Notes under the pieces: generated by a model
The model's input: the letters and a program-made list of their open reading frames with translations, nothing else
Database searches by the model: none
Told to the model about the DNA's origin: nothing
Shown here: piece by piece, positions 10,351-19,378 of the stretch
How the letters are laid out: each line of letters begins with the position of its first letter
Position numbering within the stretch: position 1 is the first letter of the stretch
Translations under genes and position numbers: made by a program
Assembly (NCBI RefSeq): GCF_010974945.1
Contig: NZ_JAAIVB010000012.1
Coordinates: 124,001 to 188,000, forward strand
Reading direction: 5' to 3'
Length of the DNA stretch: 64,000 nucleotides
DNA from: Noviherbaspirillum galbum
GTDB lineage: Bacteria > Pseudomonadota > Gammaproteobacteria > Burkholderiales > Burkholderiaceae_D

Positions 10351-10656
10351 TCATGCGGCAGCCTTGCTGTCTTGTGTCTCCCTGCCCTGCTCCCTGTCCT
10401 GCCTGCGCTTGTTGTGCATGTAGATGAACTGTCCGACCACCGCCGTCATGAACATGAAGAAATTCGTGAGCACGAACACCGTGTTTTCCACCAGGTAGCT
10501 GTAGACCGTGAAGCCGAGCGAAGCGGAGAGCTGTCCGATGAACAGCCACTTCGACACGCCTGCCACGCTTTTCGTGCGCCACTGCGTATATACCTGGCGG
10601 GAGATCGTTGCCGCCAGGATGGCAGCGCTGATCCAGCCGACGATTTCCGTCATCAT
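10351..10656 (-). CDS. Small PQ-loop (SemiSWEET-like) membrane protein
   Basis: 101 residues with three predicted helices: TEIVGWISAAILAATISRQ (split), WLFIGQLSASLGFTVYSYL and FVLTNFFMFMTAVVGQFIYM. Length and three-helix pattern fit SemiSWEET or PQ-loop proteins, which dimerise to move small sugars. The hallmark Pro-Gln of the first helix appears replaced by a Ser-Arg-Gln, so the transport assignment is cautious. A highly charged tail (NKRRQDREQGRE) is cytoplasmic. Two adjacent ATGs (10656, 10653) are possible starts. Transcribed toward the carbamoyltransferase operon but with its own 231 bp gap. Confidence 0.65.
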   Translation of the reverse strand: MMTEIVGWISAAILAATISRQVYTQWRTKSVAGVSKWLFIGQLSASLGFTVYSYLVENTVFVLTNFFMFMTAVVGQFIYMHNKRRQDREQGRETQDSKAAA

Positions 10657-11011
10657 TCATTTTCCTTTCTGATGCCATGCCCGTGCGGGCGTGGAATGGA
10701 TACTGCTACGGAATGCAGGAAAGCAGCGCGGCAATCCAGCGAAGACATGTGGCGGGGACGCTGGTGCAGCGAGGTCAGGTCTTCCCGGCATGGTGTTCCG
10801 TGGCGTTGATCCAGTGCAGGCATGATGCTGGCGCGGCACGATGCCATCGCCCTTTCCTTTCGACGGATCAATGCGACGGAACTGGAAAGCAAGGTGCAAG
10901 TTCCATACCATTTCCACGGCACCATGCCGCCGCTCGCACCGGAATCCATGGATCTAGCTGCTGCACGTGGCAGTCTCACCTGCCGACCCTTCACCATTTC
11001 CAGAGAGACCG
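10657..11011. other. Intergenic region between divergent PQ-loop and ABC transporter genes
   Basis: A 355 bp region without a credible gene. A weaker sigma-54-like match on the plus strand (TGGAAA-GCAAG-GTGCA, 10883-10898; 8 of 11) could drive the ABC transporter about 115 nt downstream. No clear sigma-70 promoter or hairpin with a T-run was seen. Confidence 0.4.
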
Positions 11012-12841
11012 ATGAGCCAACACGCCGCTACCGTTTCCATGAATGAGCCCGCCAGCAAGCCGGCCACCCGGGCCGGCCAGGTCCTGAGCGACCTGTGGCA
11101 GGTCATCGCCGGCTTCAAGGCACGCATCGCCCTGGCGCTCGCCTGCCTGATCGTCGCCAAGATCGCCGTGGTCTCGGTTCCACTTGTATTCAAGCGCATC
11201 GTCGACGAGCTTTCGCGGCCCGAGCATGTCATGGCATTGCCGGCCGCCTTGCTGGTCGGCTACGCCCTGCTGCGCTTCTCGAGCACGCTGTTCAACGAGT
11301 TGCGCGACCTGGTGTTTTCGCGCGTGACCCAGCACACCGTCGCCTCCTATGCCTTGCACACCTTTTCCCACCTGCATGCGCTGAGCGCGCGCTTCCATGC
11401 GCAGCGCCGCATCGGCGGCCTGCTGCCCGACATCGACCGCGGCACCAACGGCATCGCCTTCCTGCTCGGCGTCGGCCTGTTCACGCTGGTACCCACCGTG
11501 CTGGAGATCGCGATGGTGATCGGCATCATGACCAGCCGATACAGCCCCTGGTACACCGGCATCCTCGCCGTCACCTTCATCATCTATTGCGGCTTCACGG
11601 TCCTGTTCACCACGCGCCGCACGGTGTTCCAGCGGCGCGTCAACCGCCTCGACTCGAATGCCAAGAGCCTGCTTGCCGACAGCCTCATCAACTACGACAC
11701 GGTGAAATACTTCACCAACGAACAGTTGGAAGCGAACCGCTTCAGCCACATCATGGAACACTGGGCGGAAGCGGCCGTGTCCAACCAGAAGGCCTTGTTT
11801 TCCTTGCACGTGGGACAGAGCGCGATCATCGCGATGGGCGTGGCCTCGGTCATGCTGCTTGCCGGGCAGGGCGTCATGACCAGCCAGATGTCGGTCGGCG
11901 ACCTGGTGCTCATCAATGCCTACGTGATCCAGGTCTGCCTGCCGCTGAACGCGCTCGGTTTCGTCTACCGCGAGGCGAAGGATGCCCTGGTCAATGCGGA
12001 AAAGCTGTTCCAGCTGCTGCGGGAAAAGCCGGAAATCGAAGAATCGCCCAGCCTGCCCGCGCTGCGGGTGGCGGCCGGCGAAGTCGTTTTCGACAACGTC
12101 AGCTTCGGCTACGAGCCGGGACGCACGATCTTGCACGACGTCAGCTTCCGGATCGCGCCGGGCACGACGGTGGCGGTGGTGGGAGGCAGCGGCTCGGGCA
12201 AGTCGACGCTGGCCCGGCTGCTGCTGCGCTTCTACGACGTCGGCGGCGGCCGGATCAGCGTGGACGGGCAGGACATTCGCGGCGTCAGCACACGCAGCCT
12301 GCGCGAGGCGATCGGCGTGGTGCCACAGGAGACATTGCTCTTCAACGATACGATCGCCTACAACATCGGCTATGGCCGGGCCGGCGCCACCATGGAGGAT
12401 ATCGTTGCCGCAGCGAAGGCCGCGCACATCCATGAACTGATCGATTCCCTGCCGCAAAAATACGAAACGCCGGTGGGCGAGCGCGGCGTCAAGATGTCCG
12501 GCGGGGAAAAGCAGCGCATCGCGCTGGCGCGCGCCATCCTGAAGAACCCGCCGCTGCTCATCTTCGACGAGGCGACATCGGCGCTGGATTCGCATTCCGA
12601 ACGCGCCATCCAGGCCGAACTCGACCAGCTCTCGCAGAACCGCACCGCGCTGGTCATCGCGCACCGGCTTTCCACGGTCGTGAACGCCAACGAGATCCTG
12701 GTGTTCGAGCGCGGCCGCATCATCGAGCGCGGCACCCACGCGGCCTTGCTCGAACGCGGCGGCCCCTACGCCAGTCTCTGGCAGATGCAGCTCAACGGCG
12801 AAGAAAATGCCGACCCGCCACGCGCGGCGCATCTCGCCTGA
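11012..12841 (+). CDS. Atm1/HMT1-type ABC transporter, fused membrane and ATPase half-transporter
   Basis: 609 residues. Six transmembrane helices span about residues 30-320, including the Atm1-like phrases NYDTVKYFTNE and QLEANRF. The ATPase domain (about 350-595) has Walker A GGSGSGKST, Q-loop VVPQETLLFNDTI, signature MSGGEKQRIALARA, Walker B LLIFDEATSALD and H-loop AHRLS. It works as a homodimer exporter in the inner membrane. Relatives export glutathione-linked or metal-linked compounds. A link to the peptide-ligase operon or to glycan export is only inferred. The ATG at 11012 follows GAGAGACCG; an earlier frame extension lacks a ribosome site. Confidence 0.88.
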   Translation: MSQHAATVSMNEPASKPATRAGQVLSDLWQVIAGFKARIALALACLIVAKIAVVSVPLVFKRIVDELSRPEHVMALPAALLVGYALLRFSSTLFNELRDLVFSRVTQHTVASYALHTFSHLHALSARFHAQRRIGGLLPDIDRGTNGIAFLLGVGLFTLVPTVLEIAMVIGIMTSRYSPWYTGILAVTFIIYCGFTVLFTTRRTVFQRRVNRLDSNAKSLLADSLINYDTVKYFTNEQLEANRFSHIMEHWAEAAVSNQKALFSLHVGQSAIIAMGVASVMLLAGQGVMTSQMSVGDLVLINAYVIQVCLPLNALGFVYREAKDALVNAEKLFQLLREKPEIEESPSLPALRVAAGEVVFDNVSFGYEPGRTILHDVSFRIAPGTTVAVVGGSGSGKSTLARLLLRFYDVGGGRISVDGQDIRGVSTRSLREAIGVVPQETLLFNDTIAYNIGYGRAGATMEDIVAAAKAAHIHELIDSLPQKYETPVGERGVKMSGGEKQRIALARAILKNPPLLIFDEATSALDSHSERAIQAELDQLSQNRTALVIAHRLSTVVNANEILVFERGRIIERGTHAALLERGGPYASLWQMQLNGEENADPPRAAHLA

Positions 12842-12864
12842 CAGGCATCGCGGCGCGCGATGCA

Positions 12865-12880
12865 TGGAACGGCTCTTGCA
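12865..12880 (+). promoter_or_regulatory. Sigma-54 promoter candidate for the GT2 glycosyltransferase
   Basis: The sequence reads TGGAAC-GGCTC-TTGCA, 10 of 11 matches with exact spacing, in the 95 bp gap after the ABC transporter. The start would be near 12891, about 46 nt before the ATG. Confidence 0.72.
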
Positions 12881-12936
12881 TCGACCGCCGGACAATATCG
12901 AAAACCAGCAGCACTTCCATCTCAGCGGGATAATCC

Positions 12937-14094
12937 ATGTCGAAAGTTCTTGCCTTCAACCGTGAGCAGCGACGCTATTCGCCGAGGAATGACGCAGACA
13001 GCCGTGATCCGGCGGAGAAACCCATCGCCCGGCCGGCGCGCAGTGAGCGCCACGAACGCCATGGCGCCAAGGTAACGCAACTTTTTCCGCGCGGCGACGG
13101 CAGCACGACCGCCGCCGTGCAAATCGTCGCTACCATCGTCGTGCCGACGAAGGGGCGTCCGCAGATGCTGAATCGCTGCATCGCCAGCCTGGTGCTGCAG
13201 CGATTCGATCCGCGCCGGTACGAGATCGTCATCGTCGACGACGGGCCGGACGAGGGTACGCAGGACGTCGTCACCGGCTGGGCGGAGCATACGGCGGGCA
13301 GCGGCCCGGCGATCACCTACCTGCCCTCTCCCGGGCCGCATGGGCCGGCGGCGGCCCGCAATTTCGGGTGGCGCGCCGCCAGGGGGGAGATCATTGCCTT
13401 CACCGACGACGACACGATCGCCCGCGCCGACTGGCTGCAGCATGGCGTGGATGCCTTCCACGACGGCGTGGACGCGGTCTGGGGCCGGATCGTCATGCCG
13501 CTGAACGGCACGCCGACCGACTACGAGCTTGACGCCAAGAACCTCGAGGCGGCGGAATTCGTGACCGCCAACTGCTTCGTCCGCAAGCGCACGATGGAAG
13601 CCACCGGCGGCTTCGACGAGCGCTTCCGCTTCGCATGGCGCGAGGATTCCGACCTGTACTTCAACCTGCTGGCGGGCAAGGCAAGGATCGTCCATGCGGC
13701 GGACGCGGTGATGACGCATCCCATCCGGCCGGCGCACTGGGGCGTCAGCCTGTCCCAGGTCAAGAAGGTGCAGTTCGATGCGCTGCTGTTCAAGAAACAT
13801 CCGGCAATGTACCGGGAAAAGATACGCCGCCGCGCGCGATGGGACTTCTACGCCACGGTGGCGGCCCTGCTGCTGGCCATCGCCGGTGCGCTGTCGGAAT
13901 CGGCGGAGATCGGCGTTCCCGCCGCGCTCGTGTGGCTCTTGCTCACCGGGCGCTTCTGCCTGGCGCGCCTGCGCCGCACCAGCAAGCGGCCGTCGCACGT
14001 GGCGGAAATGATCGTCACTTCGGCATTGATTCCGCCGCTGGCCGTGTTCTGGCGCGCCGTCGGCTCCTACAAGTTCAAGGTGGCCCTGCTCTGA
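12937..14094 (+). CDS. Glycosyltransferase family 2 with C-terminal membrane segments
   Basis: 385 residues. After a basic, disordered N-terminal tail of about 60 residues the GT-A fold starts with ATIVVPTKGRPQMLNRCI. IVIVDDGPDE and AFTDDDTIARADW carry the nucleotide-sugar and metal (DDD) motifs, and GGFDERFRFAWREDSDLYF is the typical acceptor-side ED motif. Two hydrophobic stretches (about 300-330 and 350-370) probably attach it to the inner membrane. It likely starts a transcription unit with the following GT4 gene. Confidence 0.85.
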   Translation: MSKVLAFNREQRRYSPRNDADSRDPAEKPIARPARSERHERHGAKVTQLFPRGDGSTTAAVQIVATIVVPTKGRPQMLNRCIASLVLQRFDPRRYEIVIVDDGPDEGTQDVVTGWAEHTAGSGPAITYLPSPGPHGPAAARNFGWRAARGEIIAFTDDDTIARADWLQHGVDAFHDGVDAVWGRIVMPLNGTPTDYELDAKNLEAAEFVTANCFVRKRTMEATGGFDERFRFAWREDSDLYFNLLAGKARIVHAADAVMTHPIRPAHWGVSLSQVKKVQFDALLFKKHPAMYREKIRRRARWDFYATVAALLLAIAGALSESAEIGVPAALVWLLLTGRFCLARLRRTSKRPSHVAEMIVTSALIPPLAVFWRAVGSYKFKVALL

Positions 14095-14219
14095 TCCGCT
14101 TGCGCCCGCCGCGGTGATTTGCCGCAAGGCCCGCTGCCGGCGGTCCGGATGAATCGGGACGGCCCGATCGTTCAGGGCCGCCGCGGCATCTACGCTTACC
14201 TTCCACGACATTGCGACCC

Positions 14220-15164
14220 ATGCGCCGACTGAAGATACTTACCTGGCATACCCATGGCAGTTACCTGTATTACCTCACCCAGGCGCCGCACGACTTCTAC
14301 GTGCTGTCGAAGCCTGACCGCCCGCCGGGATATGGCGGGAAGTGCGGCCACATTCCCTGGGGGGATAACGTCATCGACCTGCCGGTCTCGTCGGCCAAGG
14401 ACGCGCAGTTCGACTGCATCCTGTTCCAGGACGACGATCAATACCTGAACGACCAGTTCCTCTACCTCAGCGAGGCGCAGCGCCGGCTGCCGAAGATCTA
14501 TCTCGAGCATGACACGCCGCGCGAACATCCCACCGACATGCCGCATCCTGTCGATGACCCCGCTATGCTGCTGGTCCACGTGACGCATTTCAACGCGCTC
14601 ATGTGGAACAACGGCCGCACGCCGGTCAGGGTGGTGGAGCATGGCGTGATGGTGCCGCGGGACGTGCGCTACGAGGGCGGCACCGCGCGCGGCCTGGTGG
14701 TGATCAACAACATCGCCACCCGGGGGCGCAGGCTGGGCTTCGATGTCTTCGAGCGCGCGCGCAAGGCCGTGCCGCTCGACCTGGTCGGCATGGGTGCGGC
14801 GGACGCCGGCGGCCTCGGCGAGATCGAGCATGCGCGCTTGCCGGCATTCATGGCGAAGTACCGCTTTTTCTACAATCCGATCCGCTACACGAGCCTCGGT
14901 CTGGCGGTGATCGAAGCGATGATGATCGGCATGCCTGTCGTCGGCCTCGCGACCACCGAGATGGCAACCGTGATCGACAACGGCGTTTCGGGATTCATCG
15001 ACACCAGTGAAGCGACGCTGAACGAGCGCATGCTTTCCCTGGTGGAAGACCCCGCATTGGCGCGCCGGCTCGGCGAGGGCGCGCGGCGCGCGGCACGGGA
15101 ACGATTCGGCATGGAGCGCTTCGCCGCCGACTGGGACGCAACCTTCCGGTTCGTCACGAACTGA
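14220..15164 (+). CDS. GT-B fold glycosyltransferase (family 4-like)
   Basis: 314 residues. The ATG at 14220 is preferred to an in-frame TTG at 14211. The N-terminal part (ILTWHTHGSYLYYLTQ, EHDTPREHPTDMPHP) is acceptor-side and unusual, while the C-terminal half has the retaining GT4 pattern YTSLGLAVIEAMMIGMPVVG followed by NGVSGFIDT. It is shorter than the usual 370-400 residues because the N-terminal domain is compact. It follows the GT2 gene by 125 bp without a clear promoter or Shine-Dalgarno, so it is probably co-transcribed. Acceptor and sugar unknown. Confidence 0.8.
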   Translation: MRRLKILTWHTHGSYLYYLTQAPHDFYVLSKPDRPPGYGGKCGHIPWGDNVIDLPVSSAKDAQFDCILFQDDDQYLNDQFLYLSEAQRRLPKIYLEHDTPREHPTDMPHPVDDPAMLLVHVTHFNALMWNNGRTPVRVVEHGVMVPRDVRYEGGTARGLVVINNIATRGRRLGFDVFERARKAVPLDLVGMGAADAGGLGEIEHARLPAFMAKYRFFYNPIRYTSLGLAVIEAMMIGMPVVGLATTEMATVIDNGVSGFIDTSEATLNERMLSLVEDPALARRLGEGARRAARERFGMERFAADWDATFRFVTN

Positions 15165-15191
15165 TCACATTGCACATACGAAGGGAAAACG

Positions 15192-15689
15192 ATGGAAGCA
15201 AGGACGAGCACACTGGCCGGCCGGCATGCGGCGGAAAAGGCGGTCGGCATGGCGATGCCGCTGATCGAGGAAGCGATGAAGCACAAGGAGGTCGGCGAGA
15301 GCGGCTTTCTCTACATCGTCGTGATGGATCCGCTGCGCAAGCCGGGAACGTGCAGCTTCGAGGAAGCCATCCTGTACGAACATGCGGTGGGAGACCGCAG
15401 CAAGTGGGATGCGGACTATGCCGGATTCGCGCGGGCGAAGGCGCGCGTGGCGTGGCGCACCGGCCTCGACAGCCACGTGGTGCAGGAACTGTATCCTCAC
15501 CTGCTCGCGCCGGGCGATACCGTGCTGTGGGGAACCGCGATCGTGGACGGCATCGTCGTCGGCGTCAGCGGAGCGAATGCCTGGTACGACGAAGCCTTCG
15601 CAGGAACCGTCGCCATGTGCATGCGCGCGATTGCCAGGGCGGGCGTCGTTGCCGCCCGCAAGGAGGGCTTGTTCCTGCCGAAGGAATGA
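15192..15689 (+). CDS. Hypothetical protein, possibly HbpS/GlcG-like
   Basis: 165 residues, soluble, no signal peptide. The pattern EAMKHKEVGESGFLYIVVMDP followed at the C-terminus by TAIVDGIVVGVSGANAWYDEA (shown in parts) resembles the alpha/beta heme-binding-protein family HbpS/GlcG (DUF336), but similarity is weak. A good ribosome site (AAGGGAAAACG) precedes the ATG at 15192, 27 bp after the glycosyltransferase stop, so it may share that transcript. Function unknown. Confidence 0.6.
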   Translation: MEARTSTLAGRHAAEKAVGMAMPLIEEAMKHKEVGESGFLYIVVMDPLRKPGTCSFEEAILYEHAVGDRSKWDADYAGFARAKARVAWRTGLDSHVVQELYPHLLAPGDTVLWGTAIVDGIVVGVSGANAWYDEAFAGTVAMCMRAIARAGVVAARKEGLFLPKE

Positions 15690-15730
15690 TCCTGACGCCT
15701 CGCGCACCGGTTGAATGACTGGCCGCAGGA

Positions 15731-16030
15731 TCAGTGGCAGGTATAGAAAACCAGCTTGGCGTGGCCGGCGTCGAAATACAGCGCCGTCCACGGAATCACG
15801 ATGTCGGCGCCGCGGCGCTTCCTGACCAGCACGTAGCGCAACTGGTAGCTGCGCGCGTCCACAAGCAATTCCACCACCTGCCCGATGCGTCCTCCTTCCG
15901 ACGACACGACTTCACAGTCGAGCAGCAGCTCCGCCGCCATGCCGGAGTCGCGCGAGCTGACCTTCATGAAGCGCGCCGGCCCCTGGCGGCGATCCTTTCC
16001 TTTCGGCGTATTCCCCGCCGGTCGTTGCAT
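15731..16030 (-). CDS. PRC-barrel domain protein
   Basis: 99 residues. After a basic tail of about 25 residues the PRC-barrel reads LLLDCEVVSSEGGRIGQVVELLVDARSYQLRYVLV (in parts), ending IPWTALYFDAGHAKLVF. PRC-barrels often sense or scaffold at the membrane or RNA. It lies 36 bp downstream of the membrane protein gene and probably forms an operon with it. A second PRC-barrel gene is at 27804-28346. Confidence 0.75.
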   Translation of the reverse strand: MQRPAGNTPKGKDRRQGPARFMKVSSRDSGMAAELLLDCEVVSSEGGRIGQVVELLVDARSYQLRYVLVRKRRGADIVIPWTALYFDAGHAKLVFYTCH

Positions 16031-16066
16031 GATGCTTTCCCTTCCGCCAGGCGCCTTGCCGGGCCA

Positions 16067-16897
16067 TTAACGATGTAGATTGGTATTTCCCGCCCAGCTC
16101 ACGCGCCGCGAGCCGGCCACGCCAAGCGCCCCGCCGCTGATGCCGATGGCCAGCGCCAGCGCGACCGCGCCGAAGATGATCCATGCGGTCGTTCCGGCCG
16201 CACGCATCGCCTGCTCCGTCGCTGCCCGGCCCTGGGGCGACGCGGCGCTCGTGGAACCCGACAGGATCAGCGCCTGGTCCACCAGCGAGGCCGCCTTGGC
16301 TGCATCCACGCCGGTCATGCTGGCCACGAGCTGGGTCGCCTGTTCCCGCTGCCCCGCCTGCAGGTAGTCCTGCAGCTGGCGCAAGGCATCCGGATCTATC
16401 CTCACGCCCTGGGTGCGCAGCAAGGCGGCGACCGGCGAATCGCCCGCCGCGGTATGGCGCGCAAGCTGCCCCATGTTGCCGAACACGCCGCTCACGAGGC
16501 TGCCGCCCACCGAGGTCGCCAGCGCCGCGAACAAGATCGTCGTTACCGCCCACGACACCGCGCCGTGCAGCACGCCATCCGCCTTGCGCTTGAGGCCGGA
16601 CATGCGCGCGGCCACGTAGCCGCCGACGAATGCGGCCACCAGCATGCTGAAGCCGGCCCAGAGCAACGCGCCCACGCCCATGGGTTCGCCTTCTGCGAGG
16701 TCGGTGGTGGACAGGCCGGTGGCGATACCGAGCAGGCTCAGCGCGAGCTGCACGGATACCCCGACGGCGACGCCGGCAAGCACCGCCCCCCAGCGCACCG
16801 CCGGGAAGAGCGGCCTGCGCATGTAGCTGGATTCATCACCGGCAGGCACGGGTTCGCGGCGCGTATTGCGCCCTCCATAAGATTCGTTTGCTGCCAT
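16067..16897 (-). CDS. Multi-pass inner-membrane protein of unknown function
   Basis: 276 residues with about four transmembrane helices: near 33-58 (WGAVLAGVAVGVSVQLALSL), 75-97, 110-135 and 245-268. The loop between helices three and four is long (about 110 residues) and carries Gln/Ala-rich helices. The small-residue-rich helices suggest close packing. No enzyme motif is seen. Upstream partner of the PRC-barrel gene. Confidence 0.7.
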   Translation of the reverse strand: MAANESYGGRNTRREPVPAGDESSYMRRPLFPAVRWGAVLAGVAVGVSVQLALSLLGIATGLSTTDLAEGEPMGVGALLWAGFSMLVAAFVGGYVAARMSGLKRKADGVLHGAVSWAVTTILFAALATSVGGSLVSGVFGNMGQLARHTAAGDSPVAALLRTQGVRIDPDALRQLQDYLQAGQREQATQLVASMTGVDAAKAASLVDQALILSGSTSAASPQGRAATEQAMRAAGTTAWIIFGAVALALAIGISGGALGVAGSRRVSWAGNTNLHR

Positions 16898-17125
16898 TCA
16901 TCGACTCCCTTTGCCTATGCGGCTTTCGTTCGCTTGCCCGGATCGGCTTCCGCGTCCTGCGCGTGCCGTGGATCTTCCAGCGGCATGCGGGACAGGCGCG
17001 CGCAAGCATGGGCAAGCGCGCGACTGCCGCCTGCCCTGCCTGACCGGTGCGAACTGTTTCACCTTGAATTTCCGAAGCGCATGACTCCCCCTGCGTGGCG
17101 GAATCACCATGCAGGTTTGACAACG

Positions 17126-17155
17126 CGACGCGGCGAGGTTCACCGCGCCGCGTCG
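17126..17155 (-). terminator. Hairpin downstream of the glycine-zipper lipoprotein gene
   Basis: Perfect 10-bp arms CGACGCGGCG / CGCCGCGTCG (17126-17135, 17146-17155) with a 10-nt loop lie 25 bp after the stop at 17181. There is no long T-run, only GTTGTC, so termination strength is uncertain. Confidence 0.45.
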
Positions 17156-17180
17156 AAACTTGATGCATTTATTGCCGCGG

Positions 17181-17675
17181 TCAGCGGAAACGCTCGACGA
17201 TCACGCCATTCGAAATGCGGACGCGCTCGCCGATCTGCAGGTTGGGCGCAGTCTCCTGCACCAGGGTCTGGACGGCGCCGTTGTCCATGCGCAGCGTCAC
17301 GCGGTACATGTCGCCCGTTCCTGCGCCCGCGCCCTGCGAGTTGCGCTCGAGTTCGCGTCCGGCAAGCGCGCCGCCTGCCACACCGGCGACCGTTGCCGCC
17401 GTGCGTCCGGTGCCGCCGCCTACCTGGTTGCCGAGCACGCCGCCCACCACGGCACCGGCCACCGTGCCGAGGCCGATCCCCGCGGCCTGCTGGCGCGGCA
17501 CCAGGTCGATCGCCTGCACGACGCCGAAGCCGGAAGCGCTGCTGGTCGTCGAGGCCGTGGTCGTCGTCACCGGGATGGTGCCGGCGTTGCTGGCAGTCTG
17601 GGTGCTTCCGCATGCCGCCAGGGCGGCAACGCTGGCCGCCGCGACGGCCAGCTTGAGTGAGCTATTCCACATCAT
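17181..17675 (-). CDS. SlyB-like glycine-zipper outer-membrane lipoprotein
   Basis: 164 residues. LAVAAASVAALAACGS is a lipoprotein signal with lipobox LAAC. Two glycine-zipper helices follow: GIGLGTVAGAVVGGVLGNQVG and GRTAATVAGVAGGALAGREL (shown in parts), the 2TM pattern of SlyB/Pcp. The C-terminus forms a small barrel-like domain ending RISNGVIVERF. ATG 17675 and ATG 17672 are both possible; GGAG is 4 and 7 nt away, which favours the second. A strong sigma-54 promoter lies at 17758-17773. It probably stabilises the outer membrane under stress. Confidence 0.82.
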   Translation of the reverse strand: MMWNSSLKLAVAAASVAALAACGSTQTASNAGTIPVTTTTASTTSSASGFGVVQAIDLVPRQQAAGIGLGTVAGAVVGGVLGNQVGGGTGRTAATVAGVAGGALAGRELERNSQGAGAGTGDMYRVTLRMDNGAVQTLVQETAPNLQIGERVRISNGVIVERFR

Positions 17676-17757
17676 TGTTCTCCTTTATCAACTGTCAGGT
17701 AACCAGCTTCCCGGACGATCGCATGACCGCGGGAAAGCCACCGTGATCGTTTTTTCA

Positions 17758-17773
17758 TGCACTTAATGTGCCA
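17758..17773 (-). promoter_or_regulatory. Sigma-54 promoter candidate for the glycine-zipper lipoprotein
   Basis: The minus strand reads TGGCAC-ATTAA-GTGCA: perfect -24 element, one mismatch in -12, exact spacing. Start near 17747, about 72 nt before the ATG. Confidence 0.72.
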
Positions 17774-18004
17774 ACCGCTTAACACATTCGGGAAAATTGC
17801 CGCGGGCCACGGGAGACGCTGAATAGCACGGGCTTGTTTGCCCCAGGAGCAACGGGAAAAATTTGCAGGTAAGACTTGCAAGGCTTGCTTTGGTCGCTCA
17901 CGTTTTTACACCGACAGGCAGTTCTTACCGCGCGTCCTTGCCCGTCCCGCCGCAGGCGACAAGATTCCATCCGGCGCACGCGTCGACGATCCAGACAACC
18001 CGTC

Positions 18005-18020
18005 GGGTACATGGTTTGCT
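18005..18020 (+). promoter_or_regulatory. Sigma-54 promoter candidate for the GT4 glycosyltransferase at 18092
   Basis: The sequence reads GGGTAC-ATGGT-TTGCT, the same two half-elements as the carbamoyltransferase promoter, with exact spacing. The start would be near 18031, about 61 nt before the ATG. Confidence 0.7.
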
Positions 18021-18091
18021 TAGCAGCCCAACCCGCCTGACATACCAACAACATCGCAGACAAAATCGCGACAACATCAAACTTGCAAACC

Positions 18092-19378
18092 ATGCGAAAA
18101 ATTGCCCTCATCAGCGAACATGCTTCACCCCTCGCGCTCATCGGAAGCACCGACAGCGGCGGCCAGAACGTCTACGTTGCCCAGGTCGCGCGGCACCTCG
18201 CCCGCCAGGGCTTTCAGGTCGATGTGTTCACGCGGCGCGATTCCGCATCACAAGCCCAGGTCGTCGAATGGATGCCCCATGTCAGGGTAGTGAACGTGCC
18301 GGCGGGTCCGCCGCATTTCATTCCGAAGGAGGCCATGCTGCCGCACATGGAGCAGTTCGGCCGCTTCGTGATCCGCTTCGCGCGCCGCGAGAAGCTCGGC
18401 TATGACCTCGTGCACGCCAACTTCTTCATGTCCGGCATGGTGGCGCAACAGATCAAGGAGGCGCTCGGCATTCCCTTCGTCATGACCTTCCATGCGCTGG
18501 GCAAGGTAAGGCGGCTGTGCCAGAAGGATGCCGACGTGTTTCCCGACGTGCGCTTCGCCATCGAGGAAAACCTCATGCATGCCGCAGACCGCATCATTGC
18601 CGAATGTCCGCAGGACAAGCTCGACATGGAAAGCCTGTACGGCGCGCCGAGCGAACGCATCGACATCGTGCCCTGCGGCGTCGACCCGGACGAATTCAAG
18701 CCGGTGAACGGCGACACGCGCCAGCAGCTTGGACTCGACCGCGACGAGTTCGTGGTCCTCCAGCTTGGACGCATGGTGCCGCGCAAGGGCGTGGACAACG
18801 TCATCCGCGCGCTGGCCCTGCTGCGCCAGCAGTACCAGGTGCCGGCGCGCCTGCTGGTGGTCGGCGGCAACGCGGAGCGGCCCGATCCGGTTGCCACGCC
18901 GGAACTCGGCCGCCTGATGGGACTGGCTGAATCGCTGGGCGTGACGGATGCGGTCACCTTCACCGGCCAGCGCCAGCGCGAACAGCTGCGCTACTACTAC
19001 AGCGCCGCCAACGTGTTCGTTACCACGCCGTGGTACGAGCCCTTCGGCATCACGCCGCTGGAAGCGATGGCATGCGGCACGCCCGTCGTCGGGACGGCCG
19101 TCGGCGGCATCAAGACCACGGTGGTCGACGGGGAGACCGGTTATCTCGTGCCGCCCAATGCGCCGGACGCGCTCGCGGAACGCCTGGCCTGGCTGCACCG
19201 GCATCCGCATCTCGCGCAGCGCATGGGCTGGTCGGGCATGCGCCGTGCCTACCAGCATTTCACCTGGAACACGGTCGCCTCCCGCCTGGCGGACGTCTAT
19301 GAGCGCACCCTTGCGCCGGCGGAGGCTTTCCTGTTCGCGCCGCTCGCCGCCTCCGGCGAACTGAGCCTGCGCACCTGA
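18092..19378 (+). CDS. Glycosyltransferase family 4, sucrose-phosphate-synthase-like
   Basis: 428 residues from ATG 18092 (an in-frame TTG at 18083 is less likely). The N-terminal ALISEHASPLA and TDSGGQNVYVAQVARHL match the SPS/sucrose synthase-like GT4 group. The donor site reads VVLQLGRMVPRKGVDNVI and the retaining E-x7-E motif is EPFGITPLEAMACGTPVVG. It transfers a nucleotide-activated sugar in the cytoplasm. First gene after a sigma-54 promoter; the SDR gene follows by 171 bp. Confidence 0.87.
   Translation: MRKIALISEHASPLALIGSTDSGGQNVYVAQVARHLARQGFQVDVFTRRDSASQAQVVEWMPHVRVVNVPAGPPHFIPKEAMLPHMEQFGRFVIRFARREKLGYDLVHANFFMSGMVAQQIKEALGIPFVMTFHALGKVRRLCQKDADVFPDVRFAIEENLMHAADRIIAECPQDKLDMESLYGAPSERIDIVPCGVDPDEFKPVNGDTRQQLGLDRDEFVVLQLGRMVPRKGVDNVIRALALLRQQYQVPARLLVVGGNAERPDPVATPELGRLMGLAESLGVTDAVTFTGQRQREQLRYYYSAANVFVTTPWYEPFGITPLEAMACGTPVVGTAVGGIKTTVVDGETGYLVPPNAPDALAERLAWLHRHPHLAQRMGWSGMRRAYQHFTWNTVASRLADVYERTLAPAEAFLFAPLAASGELSLRT

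Larger units (their letters stand above)
17676..18091. other. Intergenic region with divergent sigma-54 promoters
   Basis: A 416 bp gap between divergent genes. It holds sigma-54 sites facing left (17758-17773) and right (18005-18020), and a TTTTTACAC element at 17904-17912 between them. Repeated TTGCA words (around 17863-17888) may be protein-binding half-sites. Open frames across it lack coding character. Confidence 0.5.

Noticed and set aside
10991-12895. Very long open frame (634 codons) opposite the ABC transporter
   Set aside because: Arg/His/Gln/Val-rich composition without domains; it is the usual GC-rich mirror of a real gene. The same was seen opposite IF-2, TypA, ClpA, RluB and others.
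14128-14141. GG/GC spacing match before the glycosyltransferase at 14220
   Set aside because: Sequence is simply GC-rich (AGGCCC ... CGGCG) and lacks the TTGC element.
17779-18150. 123-codon leftward frame across the divergent promoter region
   Set aside because: It covers two sigma-54 sites and the start of the GT4 gene, with many Cys/Arg and no ribosome site.
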